Source: Catonia carolina | Lineage: Eukaryota > Arthropoda > Insecta > Hemiptera > Achilidae | Length of the DNA: 64,000 nucleotides | NCBI GenBank assembly: GCA_035578175.1 | Contig: JAQMRL010000008.1 | Coordinates: 5,246,883-5,310,882, forward strand | Direction: 5' to 3' | Shown: positions 1 through 10,966 of the stretch, piece after piece | Layout: each line of letters starts with the position of its first letter | How positions within the stretch are numbered: the stretch's first letter is position 1 | Made by a program: the position numbers and the translations under genes | Notes under the pieces: model-generated | The model's input: only the letters and a program-made list of their open reading frames with translations | Database searches by the model: none | What the model was told of the DNA's origin: nothing

Positions 1-362
1 TTAATTGAAAATGTTGAACCAGTTGAAGGTAATCTTGAAGTAGAAACAGATACTTATGCCAATGCCAGTCAAAACGATTTAAAATCACCAGGAGGAAAGA
101 GAAGTAGTGTAAATCGAAGGGTGTCAACCTTAGATGAAACAGAGGATGATGAAAAAATACCAGCACAAGTTAGTACCAGTAGCAGCTCAGCTTATAATCC
201 GGATGAGATAGGGAAAGGAAACAGCCATTCAACCAAAAGTGATGTACAAAACAAGGAAAAAAGAAGTACCGTAAAAGTTAAACAAATACCTGGATTAATA
301 GAGGAAATAGAATCTGAAATTGTATTACAAAATGTACTCTATAGTATAAAAACTGATGGACG
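1..362 (+). CDS. Exon of an unrecognised protein-coding gene, cut by the left edge
   Basis: An open frame runs from base 1 with no in-frame start needed, so the gene continues to the left. The translation is hydrophilic, rich in Ser, Glu, Asp and Lys, with a Ser-rich run (QVSTSSSSAYNPDE), basic patches (GGKRSSVNRR, NKEKRSTVKVKQ) and an acidic end (IPGLIEEIESEIVLQNVLYS). It has no membrane segment or catalytic motif and looks intrinsically disordered. I end the exon at a good donor, ACG|GTATGA, because beyond it the frame turns into low-complexity Tyr/Val/Leu sequence and then stops. That leaves a phase-2 junction. No following exon was found on this strand, so the intron is long or the next exon lies in unrecognised sequence. 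I do not recognise the family. It could instead be a terminal exon reading on to 477. Confidence 0.5.
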
Positions 363-540
363 GTATGAAGGAGGAGGTTTGTTGTATATGTATGTGTATG
401 ATGTTTATTTGAACTTTTATTTATTTTATGTATATGTATATTTGGTAGTTCACAGTTCCTATTTATCAGTTTATTAAGTTTTGTTCTATTAATCTTTTGT
501 TTAATCACAATAAGTGTAAAAAAATTTGATGTACATTATG

Positions 541-625
541 TTGGGTTATAGTTTGGTTATAGTTTGTTTATAGTTTGTTTATGGTTTGTTTATAGTTTGT
601 TTATAGTTTGTTTGTAGCTTATAGT
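541..625. repeat. Short tandem repeat, about 11-bp unit
   Basis: About seven imperfect copies of TTTATAGTTTG, with GGTTATAGTTT variants at the left end. It sits in the probable intron after the first exon. Confidence 0.8.
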
Positions 626-1162
626 TTATAGTTTATTTGGTTAGTAGAATTGTAAGGTCGCTTAGTAACAATTTTTAAAACATTTTGGAATTAAATTTAT
701 CAAACAAATTCAAAATTTAGATTATCATAAAAATTTCTTTTTGTTTTCAAAATTGAATTGCGGGGATATTTGTAACGTAACAAATTTATGGGACATCTGG
801 AATTGTTTATTTTTTGAGTCTATTAAAGTATAAACAAACTCCAGCTGATTATTATTTAAAAATTATTTAAAATTATTTCACATTGACAAAATTATTTAAA
901 AAAAAAGTTATTTATTCTAGTTGCAAGGCGACTAGAGAAGAATAAGATGGATTTTGTATAAAATTATTTGCAGTGAGGGACAATATGGCGAACCGTATAG
1001 GAGGTCCCTCATTCAGTCACAATTTTAAAAGTTTACAATAAAAGTTTAAAAGTTTATTATCTTTTTAATTATTTTAAAGTAAAGTTATAATTTAAAGTTG
1101 GAGAAATTTAAGTATACCACAAATTTGGCGAATCCCTCGTGGGGAATATTTAATATTATTAC
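626..1162. other. AT-rich non-coding stretch
   Basis: No convincing ORF, RNA or repeat recognised. It probably belongs to the intron downstream of the first exon. Confidence 0.4.
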
Positions 1163-1351
1163 ACTACCTTACCAGAATTTCAGAAAGACCTCATTTCACC
1201 ATGGTGAGCTGAAATCCGGGCGAAATCTTTCGCTAGCTGTAACTCGGTAACGAAGCATTTCCGGACCCATGTTTATATAAACTTGTTTCATTATTTTTAC
1301 ATGTACAATGGGCTCCCAAAGTTTCTGTATATCGTCGTGAATCACTCTGTA
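1163..1351. mobile_element. Solo right end of a palindromic TA-flanked MITE
   Basis: This stretch is nearly identical to the right arm of the complete palindromic element at 29013-29839, including the terminal CAAAGTTTCTG...GAATCACTCTGTA. Only one arm is present, so the copy is truncated. Confidence 0.8.
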
Positions 1352-1885
1352 TATCAAAGAACAGATATTTATCTAAGTAGTGACTTACAAATTTACGTAA
1401 TACGTACAACAATTTATTTATTTATGTAAAATAGATGATCGTATTAGGTCGTGCACAAAATAAACTGGGTTAAACGACATGACAATAATATTGTAACCAG
1501 GAACAAACAAGTTGTGTTGGCAATAACAGAGTAATAATCGGTGGACACAATGGACAATTGGGCGCGATGGAGCGACGGCGGTCGATTCCTGGTTAACTTG
1601 GATCGGTTGGAACCAACCGGAGCAAAATACGAATACTACTTTCACTCAACATTCGACCGAGTTATTGCAGCTGGAGTACTTGAATGCACACTTGTCAAGT
1701 ATTAGATAATATTTCTTTATATTAAAACACATTATGTGTACAGAAATAATTCGCGTTTGTGTTCCTTTTTTTACTACTTCTTAATACAGCTGAAGAAAAC
1801 AAGTCCACCTTTCTTCCATATATGTTTGTGAGGTCTCTCTACTGGGTGGACTAAAATATATCTTAACACATTCATTGCTAGAATA
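1352..1885. other. Unassigned sequence
   Basis: No recognised gene or repeat. A 75-codon open frame on the minus strand is short, lacks support and is not called. Confidence 0.35.
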
Positions 1886-2024
1886 CAGCGTGATTCAATA
1901 AGATGGAAACAATTTCAATCAGCTATATATCCTAAACTGCATGTTATATTTTAATTCTGTAAATTACATTTGAAAGAGGAAATAACAAAGTTATAAATAA
2001 CGACACCAGAGCTTACTGTAGCAA

Positions 2025-2926
2025 ATGCTACAGGCTCTTCGCCGAGGCGATAAGATACGGCATGTAGAATTTTGTGACCGTATGCTCCAACACATGGAAT
2101 ATGAGTTGTTTCTGCCTCGAGTGATTTTTAGTGATGAAGCCACATTTCATTTTTTTTTTATTTTTTTTGTTTTAACGTCCGACTGTTCTGCAATTACTGC
2201 TAATGCAGACGGTGAAGGATGAAATTATTTTTTTGTAACGCATGAAAAGATGCCGTGCCTGAATGGGATTCGAACCCAAGACCGCATGATGAGAGGCCAG
2301 CACGTTACCAACTGCGCCAATGCGGCCGTTACATTTCATCTAAGTGGGAAAGTCAACAGGCATAGCCTAATGTTAGGGTCTGGGGGCTACAAAATCCCCA
2401 TGTAACAGTGGGACATGAGCGGGACAGCCCGAAAGTTAATGTTTTTTGCGCCTTGTCGCTGACAAAAGTTTATGGGCCTTTCTTTTTTGATGAGAATACG
2501 GTTACTGGGGAAACGTATCTTAGAATGCTACAAAACTGGCTCGTTCCTCAAATGAATGAAGATTCAGGAGATTACATTTTCCAGCAGGACGGAGCTCCAT
2601 CCCATTGGCATCGCAATGTTCGGCGTTTCCTAAATGAATCCATACGTCAACGATGGATAGGTCGCATGGCGAATGACGACTCTGCACTTCAGTTTTGGCC
2701 ACCGAGGTCTCCAGATCTCACACCCTGTGACTTTTTCTTGTGGGGGTTCGTGAAAAGTGCAGTTTACATACCACCTCTTCCCACCAATTTGAATGAACTA
2801 AGGAATCGTATCACAGCTGCAGTCAACTCAGTGACCCAAGACATGCGTCAGAGAGTTTGGGATGAGTTCAGTTACCGTCTAGATGTTGTACGTGCAGCCG
2901 GAGGAGGACACATTGAACATCTATAA
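2025..2926 (+). pseudogene. Broken mariner-superfamily transposase (DDE half)
   Basis: Two coding blocks, 2025-2150 and about 2340-2926, belong to one transposase split by a minus-strand SINE. The first ends at VIFSDEATFH, which holds the first catalytic Asp. The second contains FQQDGAPSH (second Asp) and PPRSPDLTPCDFFLWG (third acidic position, Asp) and ends GGGHIEHL. The start of the family protein, with its helix-turn-helix DNA-binding region, is absent, and frame changes and a stop lie between the blocks. In the living family this enzyme cuts and pastes the element at TA sites. This copy cannot make it. Family assignment rests on the DDE motifs and TA/TIR context. Confidence 0.85.
2151..2330 (-). 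mobile_element. SINE-D copy (tRNA-derived) inside the transposase
   Basis: Read on minus: tRNA-like head with B box GGTTCGAATCCC, body, then the tail ending CAGTCGGACGTTAAAAC and poly-A. It is flanked by a 9-bp direct repeat ACATTTCAT (2142-2150 and 2331-2339), the target-site duplication of retroposition. Confidence 0.92.
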
Positions 2927-3070
2927 ACTTTCATGTATGTAAATTAAAATTTAAAACTTTCTCTTTCAAAATGTAATTTACAGAATTAAAATATAACATG
3001 TAGTTCAGGAAATACAGCTTATTGAAATTGTTTCCATCTTATTGAATCACTCAGTATATACCATTATATA

Positions 3071-3410
3071 TCGTCCACCCTCTCTTAGTTTGCTCCTAAT
3101 GTAAACAAATAATGACGCCACTGAGCATGCGCATTATATCAAAATGTGTACACGCTGATTAAAAAGTAACAACAAAATACTTTCAAAAGTATTTAAATAC
3201 TAAATACTTTTAAAAGTATTTTTATAAATGAAATTGTTAGGCCTACATCATATCATGACTGATGTTTTAGTACTTTAAGTACTTATAATTTAAAATATAG
3301 TTAAATTAATAGGAATACGACATCCATAAAGCCGCAGACTCTAGCGTGCACCCTGTAGTAGGTGGCTTTTGTTTGTTGACAGTAGGAGCAAACTAACAAC
3401 GGCTCAACTG
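3071..3410. mobile_element. TA-flanked MITE, first of two copies
   Basis: Inverted termini of about 28 bp (CTCTTAGTTTGCTCCTAATG left, inverse right) next to TA. The whole sequence matches the inverted copy at 60278-60591. It has no coding capacity. Confidence 0.85.
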
Positions 3411-3519
3411 TATATGTGTATGTAATACAAACACATATAAATATGAACCATATGCGAACACCGCAAAGTATTTAGAAATGACTTAAGATACGAAACTGAA
3501 ATAGAAGGAGCACATTAAG

Positions 3520-3927
3520 ATAAAAAGAGCTGAGCTGGGCCTCAGATTCAGGAAAATATATTGATTACTGGGACGTCAATCACAGCTGCCGCTTCATAAT
3601 AAAGTAACAATCTATAAACAAATTTTAAAACCCATCTCGATTTATGGTATACAACTTTGGTGTTGCGCCAGATAAAGTCAGATAAGGATTATACAGACGT
3701 TTCAGAACAAAGCACTAAGAGCGATGGTTAATGCCCCTCGATACATTAGGAATAGTGATCTGCATAGAGATCTTGACATCTCTTTTGTGTCCAGTGAGAT
3801 AAGAAGATTTGCTGCCAAACATGAAGCTTGCCTAGATGGCCACATCAATCCTGAAGCAATTCAACTTCTTGATAATGAAAATGTTCCTAGAAGGGTCAGT
3901 AGGAAGAAGCCCTTCCTAGTGAACTAG
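3520..3927 (+). pseudogene. Relic of a Jockey-like non-LTR retrotransposon, 3' end of RT ORF
   Basis: The translation, with stops, reads like the thumb and C-terminal end of a Jockey-clade reverse transcriptase: KVTIYKQILKPISIYGIQLW, then FQNKALRAMVNAPRYIRNSD and a Lys/Arg-rich end. The last 67 codons are open. No catalytic RT motif remains, so it is a 5'-truncated dead copy. Confidence 0.75.
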
Positions 3928-4248
3928 TGTAACAGTGCAGTGTGATGTGTTAAAGCAGAGCAGTGTGAAGTCCAAAAGTAGTGAATAGTTTTGTGTATAT
4001 TTTAGAGTTAAGATATAAAACATTGTTGAATGAATTATACAATTTAAGTTCGTTTTTGAATTTTCGCTACACGAAATCATTGTTCTGCATTTTTTTTTTT
4101 GCAAGCGGAGAACACGCTGCACCAGTAATCAGCCCAAAGGGAGAGAAACCTAATAATTGTTCAGCATTGAATATGTTAACGCTAAAGAAGCTGGTCCTTT
4201 TTGAGAAAACCTTCAGTTTTACTTTCTCTTGTCCTATATGAATATTTA

Positions 4249-4345
4249 CCCATAACAGACAGGTGGAGGTCAAATTATTTACACTCGATCTGTTCGTTGC
4301 AGGGCTATAAAAAATAGTTCTGTTTCTTATCACATGGTCATATGT
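4249..4345 (+). mobile_element. Family B repeat, 5' fragment
   Basis: Starts CCCATAACAGACAGGTGGAG and keeps TTGCAGGGCTA and the GTTCTGTTTCTTATCACATGG segment shared by all B copies, then loses similarity. Confidence 0.75.
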
Positions 4346-4817
4346 TTCTAAGATAATATGAACGAAAAATTAATGGTTGGTCTTTTAAACCAGTTTTAAT
4401 CAATTTAAAAACAAAATTCATTGCTAGAGACTCGCCTACGTGGTCATGGGTAGATATTACTGCCTGACTGCCGTCTCAACTAGCGCGTTCTGGTTTGTTA
4501 TAATTTTAAATAATTCCGGAGGGACATTGCCTTATCGGATATCAGTTTGTTGTTATTATATAGCCCTCAGAAAGGTGTTTTCTTTGTAACCGTGCAGTTC
4601 GTTTTTTAATTTTCGCTACATGATCTTCTACTCTCGTATAGTAAACTCGTTCAGTATTTTTAACGGGGTTTCAGGGTACAGTTGAGACCGTGAATTTAGC
4701 ATCTTTGCAGGTACCGATCCAAATAGCTTACACTTTTGGATTTACTTTAAAAATATATTATTTGTAGTTTAAAATTATATAAGAAATTACGCGTAAATCG
4801 TAACAGTTTATTTTTTG

Positions 4818-5138
4818 TAATCCCTAATGTGTGTACGTTGCAATCTGTTCAATTCAGAACAATAAGCAACCCCATGACCCAATGAGATGAGGATGATGTG
4901 TATGACGTGTAAATGAGGTGTAGTCTTGTACAGACTCAGGCCGACCATTCCTGAGAGAGTATGGTTAATTGAACTCCAACCATCAAAGTACACCAACAAC
5001 CACTGTCTAGTATTCAAATCCGTATAAAAGTAACTACCTTTACTAGGATTTGAACCAGGAACCTTCGTCTCCGAAAATCAAGCTGTTAAACAGCAGATTT
5101 TGGCGACGACTTTACCTCTAGACCAACCCGGTGGGTTA
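4818..5138 (-). mobile_element. Family C tRNA-derived SINE
   Basis: On minus it starts CCCACCGGGTTGGTCTAGAGG (A box), followed by B box GGTTCAAATCC, the shared TAGTTACTTTTATACGGA body and the 3' end ATTGCAACGTACACACATTAG. Near full length. Confidence 0.88.
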
Positions 5139-5219
5139 AAATATATCTTAACGCTAAAGTAGCTGGTTCTGTTTTAAAAAACCTTCAGTTTTACTTTCTC
5201 TTGTCCTATATGAATATTT

Positions 5220-5655
5220 GCCCATAACAGATAGGTGGAGTATCAAATTGTTTACACTCAATCCGTTCGTTGCAGGGCTAAAATAAATATAGTACTCAGA
5301 TGAACTAATGTCCCCTAGCCGTGGGAGTGAGAGAATGCATAACGCTCTCACTCGCACAACCCATACGCGCCATTCCAATAACATTGCATAATTTTACTCA
5401 TTGTTGTGAGCAAGTGTTTATGCACCCAGTAAACTAACAAGCAAGATAACGACTGTAGTATGTTTTCAGATTTGGATTATAACGGTAAAGATCTTTGAGC
5501 ACATGCGTAGTTATGCCACATATCTCCCTCTCACTCGCTCGGCTATGGGACATTAGTTCGTCTGATACCTATAGTTCTGTTTCTTATCACATGGTCACCC
5601 AATTAAATGACTGAATCATTTAACAACTAAAGAGGTGGAGGTGGTCTACTGTGAC
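5220..5655 (+). mobile_element. Family B repeat, split by a MITE
   Basis: Two B segments (5220-5289 and 5571-5655) are collinear with intact B copies and are separated by the palindrome-ended insert at 5290-5570. Confidence 0.8.
5290..5570. mobile_element. MITE with TCAGATGAACTAATGTCCC termini
   Basis: 19-bp near-perfect inverted termini enclose about 280 bp of non-coding sequence. A second copy lies at 21461-21744. It interrupts a family B repeat, so it is the younger insertion. Confidence 0.82.
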
Positions 5656-5930
5656 ACTATACTATTTTTCAAGGGTGATGAGCTCTGAACATCTGCATTG
5701 CCCCCCACCACCCACTTTATAGCTTGCCAACGACTTGCCAGCAACGTTGCCAATGCTTACTTATGTAGCTCTGTTAAATATTTCTTCGGCCAATGTTTTG
5801 GTCCTTCAATAATTTATAACCTACAAACATACAATCAGCTGATTATATTATAAAGTATTGCATGTTAATGCGCTCTATAATCGATGTGTTCAGTACGAGA
5901 TACAAGACAAGACTTTTTGCTTTGTGTACA
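5656..5930 (+). repeat. Family G interspersed repeat
   Basis: Shares GGGTGATGAGCTCTGAAC, the GCCAACGTTGCCAATGCTTA region, AATCAGCTGATTATATTATA and ATCGATGTGTTCAGTACGAG with copies at 59775-60080 (+) and 41750-42620 (-). Non-coding; element class unknown. Confidence 0.75.
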
Positions 5931-5983
5931 GGATAGACTAGCCCTATTTGAGAAAAGGTAGAGAAGGTTATGTTTTTAAAATC

Positions 5984-6128
5984 GATTTTCTTCTCCTCCT
6001 TCTTCTTTTCTCCTCTTCCTCCTCCTCCTCCTCCTCCTTCTCCTTCTCCTCCTCCTCCTACTCCTCCTCCTCCTCCTCCTCCTCCTCCTCCTCTTCCTCC
6101 TCCTCCTGGTCCTTCTACTTCTTCTTTT
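5984..6128. repeat. (TCC)n/(CTT)n microsatellite
   Basis: Imperfect TCC/TTC triplets. Open frames through it (poly-Ser, poly-Pro) are artefacts of the repeat. Confidence 0.95.
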
Positions 6129-6555
6129 TCTTCAATTGTTCAGAGGTACATCTGCTTCGTTTTGACCTAATAAACATAACTTTGGTGACACCCTGTACAA
6201 CCAACTTGTTAGTTTTAATATTGGCCAACATTTCATAAGCGCAGGTTGTATCTGAAATAAAAATAATAAAATAATATTACTTAAAATAAGTGATATAATT
6301 AATTCAAAAGACCTGCTTGACCTGATACTTCATGAGCTATAAAAGTAAGTGTATGATCAACCGCAATGAGTCGCTCGCAAATCTTCAACAAGTTTTACAC
6401 TACACTAATTCTAACATCGATATACTTAAACCTCTCTTATTCCGGCACGCATCGGGCTCAGATCTAACATTCTGTAGAACTTTTTAATTTATGTGTAATA
6501 ATTCGTAATGAATATAAAATTAAATTGTTTAGGATTCGCTGACAACTTAACATTT

Positions 6556-7122
6556 TTAACCCTTTCTGACCCAGTGTGTCACATTGGAGTGAAATAATAG
6601 CCATAAAAATGTTAGGTGTTAGTGACTTCTTTGGATGAAAAAACGCTAGGTGTAAAATTTAATAATTTTCTGTACCCTAGCCAGGAATCGAACCTAAGAC
6701 CTCCGCTTTGAAGTGTAGCATGCTGACCATTGCGCCACGGAGGCGATCATGTTTTTTTTAAAATTAATTTTAGTTTCAAATATTCGTGTTCATTAACTAA
6801 AATAAAGTAGCATTTCTTCGAATTTATTGTATGTACTTATTCATATTTTTGGGAACTTCAAGGGACCATCAAGTCCCATGACGTAAGTGTCAAACTTTTT
6901 TGTCAGGCCATCAAAAGGGCTAAAGCACTAAAAGTGATTTTATTACTCTTAAATTTATGAAACAATGTACACATAATTTTTACTTTCTCTTGCCTATATG
7001 AATATATAGGAAGGAAAGTATTGTTTTCATGTCGATTTTTCGAAATCGAGTTTTCACCGGATCTATACGTTTTCAGACCCCCTGAACCCAAAAAACATGT
7101 TTTTAGCGATTGGTCTGTGTGT

Positions 7123-7154
<32 letters not shown>

Positions 7155-7994
7155 CTGTGTGTCTGTGTGTGAACAGAATATCTCAAGAACGGAACATCGT
7201 ATGAACTTGAAACTTGAAACTTAAGTTACATACCACTACCGGACGCGACACGAACATTTTCATCAAAATCGGTCAACCGGAAGTAGTAGTTTACTCGTAT
7301 AATTTTTCAGTTTTTTGCAATTTTCTCAAAAACTGGTCCTACGATTTTTTTTAAAATCGCCTATTTTACTCAATTTTTTATTCTCTACAAGATAGGGTAG
7401 GCGCCATGTTTGCTCAAATTCTCGGTGAGGCCGTTTTCACGTAAAAACGTTGTTTTTTTAAGATTACGGCTTTAATATAAATTTTAGCGCAAAAACTTAT
7501 ATAATAAAAATTGTAGAGAATTTAAAAACCTACAACTTTTATTTCAAACATTTTTTTGTATAACGCTTAGTTTAGCGGTAATTTGCGATTTTCTGTTTTT
7601 TTTCTCACGAAAACGTGAGAAAAATCGATTTTTTTAACATTTCGGTCTTAGTATGCATTTTACGACAAAAGTGTATATAATTAAATTTATAGAAAATTAA
7701 AAGATCTACAACTTTTGTTTAGAGCATTTTTCTCTACAGAGCCTAGTTTAGCGTGAAAGCGTGATTTTCCGTATTTTTAAGCCAAACTGAGTTCGATTGT
7801 CATTTTGCGTCATTCACTCATGATTAAAATAAGGTTATATTTTTGAGGTTAGTTTTTGTTCATTTCTAATGTTTTAATACTAATGTTAGGTTTATTGTTA
7901 ATTATTTGCATTGGCAAGAGAAAGTTGTGTGAGTGTTTCACACCAGATTTTTTTATTTGTATATAGTTAAAAATTTTGGGATTGAAAGGGTTAA
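6556..7994. mobile_element. Family F: TTAA-bounded piggyBac-like non-autonomous element
   Basis: Outer ends are TTAACCCTTTCTGACCC and its inverse GAAAGGGTTAA, with TTAA duplicated at both edges, the hallmark of piggyBac-type insertion. A tRNA-like segment (minus strand, about 6675-6745) and a family A insertion lie inside. Related copies are at 17377-19436 and 38732-39294. No transposase. Confidence 0.75.
6982..7947 (+). mobile_element. Family A element, full-length copy 1
   Basis: Begins ACTTTCTCTTGCCTATATGA after a T run and ends GGCAAGAGAAAGTTGTGTGA...CACCAGA before a T run. A 12-bp terminal inverted repeat is visible and a (TG)n block lies 135 bp in. No protein is encoded; superfamily unknown. 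Confidence 0.8.
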
Positions 7995-8039
7995 TGTAGC
8001 CGAATGTAGAACCCAAAAAACTACACGAGAAAGAATAAT

Positions 8040-8845
8040 TGCCCATAATGGGCAGGCGGAGTGTTAAATTAATTGCACTCGATTTATTGGTTCCAGGGCA
8101 ACAAAAAATAGTTCTTCTTCTTCTTCTTACACTCAAGGATTAGGCTTTTGCCTGTTCCGACTCACATCAGCTTATCAACATTTATATCATTTAAATTACT
8201 ATATTGTATCATTCAACTTGCATTAAGTCTTATTTTATTTCCCTTTATTACTGCCATCTTTTCCGCGGTCTACCAACATCCCTTTTACCTACGGGGTGGT
8301 AATTTAAGATATTTAGAGGGAATCTTTCTGCTGGCATCCGTTTAACATGCTCCTTCCACTGATTGCGGTATTGTAACACTCTTTCATTCAGGCTGTACAC
8401 ATTCAGCTCTTTCCGAATATCATCGTTCCTTATGTGGTCCCGTCTGTCACAGCCCTTTACCCTGCGTAGGAATCTCATTTCTGCCGCCTGCACTCTACTC
8501 TCTAGCGGTTTTGTAGTGACCCATGATTCACTTCCGTAGAGGAGGACCGGAGCAGCCATCACTTTATAAAACTTCATGGTAGTTTCTTTCCTCGCTTTTT
8601 TCCCCAGGGTTCTGCTGATATTACCACACAAAAAATAGTTCTGTTTCTTATTACATAGTCAGCCAATTATATGACTGAACTATTTAAGAACAGAAGAGGT
8701 AGAGGTGTCAAAGACACTAGTCAGAGTTATCTACTCTAAGAGTAATGGATTTCACTATACAGCCAGACCCTTTGGTGAATAAAGGGAAGGTGTCTTTCCA
8801 GGGTGAAAAGTAGATGCTTTTCGGAGGGCCTGGCATGCTGATAAG
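8040..8845 (+). mobile_element. Family B repeat, split by a LINE fragment
   Basis: B segments 8040-8115 and 8628-8845 are collinear. The LINE between them is flanked by a duplication of B sequence. Confidence 0.85.
8116..8627 (-). mobile_element. 5'-truncated RTE-like LINE, C-terminal RT fragment
   Basis: On minus, an open segment of 127 codons (MKFYKVMAAPVLLYGSESW, then IRNDDIRKELNVYSL, RYPVGKRDVGRPRKRW-like end) matches the C-terminal region of RTE/CR1-like LINE polymerases downstream of the catalytic core. A (GAA)n tail follows. A 15-bp direct repeat, ACAAAAAATAGTTCT, flanks it (8101-8115, 8628-8642), so this is a clean 5'-truncated retroinsertion into family B. The catalytic RT motifs are not included. 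Confidence 0.85.
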
Positions 8846-8849
8846 CATA

Positions 8850-9360
8850 CTTTTTTGACAATCACTTAAGTTATAAAAAAATGTATTCCTAAATTCGAAT
8901 TTTTGTTCCACGGCTCCTGTTCTGATATTTATTTTTCTTCTTTTTTTCTTTTATTTTCTTTTTTCTTTCTATCTTTAATCTTTTTTACTTTTCTTTCTAA
9001 ACTATACTATAATTTATTTGTAAGTATATACAGTAAATGCTTCGTTTAAATTTTTATGTTTGTTTGTGTGTATTATATTCAATTTTATATCATTATATTA
9101 TTACATAATTATATTATATTAAAATATTATATTCATCATGGTCATATTCATTATATTATTCATATTCATATGTTATAATCATTAGTACATTCATTATTAT
9201 ATTGTAGGTTATGAATATAAGGTTATAATATTGTAGGTTATAAGCATAATTATTGTATATATTATAAGCTAATTAAATTACGATTTTATTGTTATAATAT
9301 GTTTTAAGAGAGCAGTATTGGATTTTACCTGTTGCTCTCACATGTAAAACTTTATTAAAT
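8850..9360. other. Very AT-rich low-complexity stretch
   Basis: TATTATATT-like sequence with pyrimidine tracts at the left. No gene or element recognised. Confidence 0.6.
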
Positions 9361-9364
9361 AAAT

Positions 9365-9672
9365 AAATACTCTTTCATTTTAGTGAGGAAGGCAATAGTA
9401 AACCACCTCACTTTTTGATTTTACTTAGTAAAACCACTAGAGTTTCAAACCAGCTTTTCGGCTGTTGACCTAAACAACAGAAAGAATAACAGGAAAAATA
9501 GGGCTAACAATTTCATATGGAAAAACAAAATTAATAATAATAGACCAAAAATATTCATAGACAAAGTTAAAATGAATGAACATTTGGTAAAAGAAGTCGA
9601 AAATCCTCGTTTTACTTATTAAAACCTGTAGAAATTCAAACCAGCCTTTCGGCTGATCACCTAAACAACAAC
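9365..9672 (+). mobile_element. Two family B 3' fragments
   Basis: The B 3' end (GAGGAAGGCAATAGTAAACC ... CTTTTCGGCTGTTGACCTAA plus AAC tail) occurs at 9365-9480, and a shorter copy of the same end at 9603-9672. Confidence 0.75.
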
Positions 9673-9679
9673 AACGGCA

Positions 9680-10290
9680 GTTTGAAGTAAAAAGACAACG
9701 TGTAATAGTCTTTCCGATTGCAATACTTTGTCATATATTACTAAATCATCAAAGATACTTAGGAAATGATATTAGTCAATATTTTATTCAATAGATGTAC
9801 TCTTTTAAAATTCCGTTAAAAACGGACCGCGGATGCATGCTGTTCACATAACTTCCGTCGGAATTCAAGTCAAACTACATAAAATGAACCACGGAAATTG
9901 CTTACATTTATGGAGTAACTTACATAATATTTAGTAGGTATCTTATACATATGGTAAACCGGAGTGAGTTTTTCACAATCTTCAAACTTAACTAAAATTT
10001 CCTCATCTTGTGAGTCATACGCATACTCTATTCACAACAATATGGTCGCCAATATCTCGGTTTTCAGTTGACGGTATTCCATTATTTATTGATGTTATTA
10101 AGTCAAATTGATCTTATAATTTATTTTGAGGTTAAAATTTATTGATCCAGTCGGTATTGTGTACTTAAAATATCAATTTACTGAACAGCAATGTGATAAA
10201 AGAGACACGGCAACTTACTGAAATCTTTTTTTTTTTTGGAAGTTCGGATTACCCAGGGTTCGGATTATCCAGGTTATCCAGTATTCATTA
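9680..10290. other. Unassigned sequence
   Basis: No gene recognised. The last 50 bases (GTTCGGATTACCCAGGGTTC) resemble the terminal region of pogo-like elements seen at 14300 and 55880. Confidence 0.4.
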
Positions 10291-10512
10291 TTGCTTTCTC
10301 TTGCCCTGTATAAATACAACTTATGTATAAATATATAGGGATGGTTTTCATGTCGAGTTTTCATCGTAAATACACGTTTTTCAGGCCCTCTGAACCCCCC
10401 AAAAAAACATGTTTTTAGCAATTGGTCTGTGTGTGTGTGCGTGCGTGCGTGCGCACGCGCGCGCGTGTGTGTGTATGTGTGTATGTGTGTGTATGTGTGT
10501 GTGTGTGTGTGT

Positions 10513-10552
<40 letters not shown>

Positions 10553-10870
10553 AAAAATGAAAATTGGAACTTAACTTAAGGGGACCCGGCATTCGTATCT
10601 TTCTCCATAATAAAGAACACTTTCTCAGCCTGTAGTAGAAATAATTAGCTCAATTTTTCCCACAAATTTATTGAACCTTGATACTCATTTTAACATGAGG
10701 GTTTCTCAAATTAATGTTTATTTCATCAAAAAAAGATTTTTTCTTTGGTAATGTCAATAATTTCCAAAAAATTAACATATTTGTCACTATAAAATCTGTT
10801 TTAGCTAGTAAGCTGTTAGACGGCTATGTCAAAATATGGATTTCTATATAATGAATGTACACTGAAAATC

Positions 10871-10966
10871 TCGTAACGTGTAAAAATATGCCGTGCCTGT
10901 GTGGGATTCGAAACCACGACCGCATGATGAGAGACGAGCACGTTACCAACTACGCCAATGCAGCCG
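10871..10966 (-). mobile_element. SINE-D head fragment
   Basis: tRNA-like head only: on minus, TTGGCGTAGTTGGTAACGTG (A box) and a B box GGTTTCGAATCCC carrying one extra T, so a decayed promoter. The tail is missing. Confidence 0.75.

Larger units (their letters stand above)
1886..3054 (+). mobile_element. Mariner-superfamily DNA transposon, internally deleted, with long TIRs
   Basis: TA dinucleotides flank an element whose ends are inverted repeats of about 90 bp (GTGATTCAATAAGATGGAAA inward from both sides). Its inside encodes the DDE half of an IS630/Tc1/mariner-type transposase. The N-terminal DNA-binding half is missing, and a SINE has inserted in the transposase. The element is dead. 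Confidence 0.85.

Noticed and set aside
5948..6238. Poly-Ser and poly-Pro open frames
   Set aside because: They read through an imperfect TCC triplet microsatellite in two frames. No splice sites or homology.
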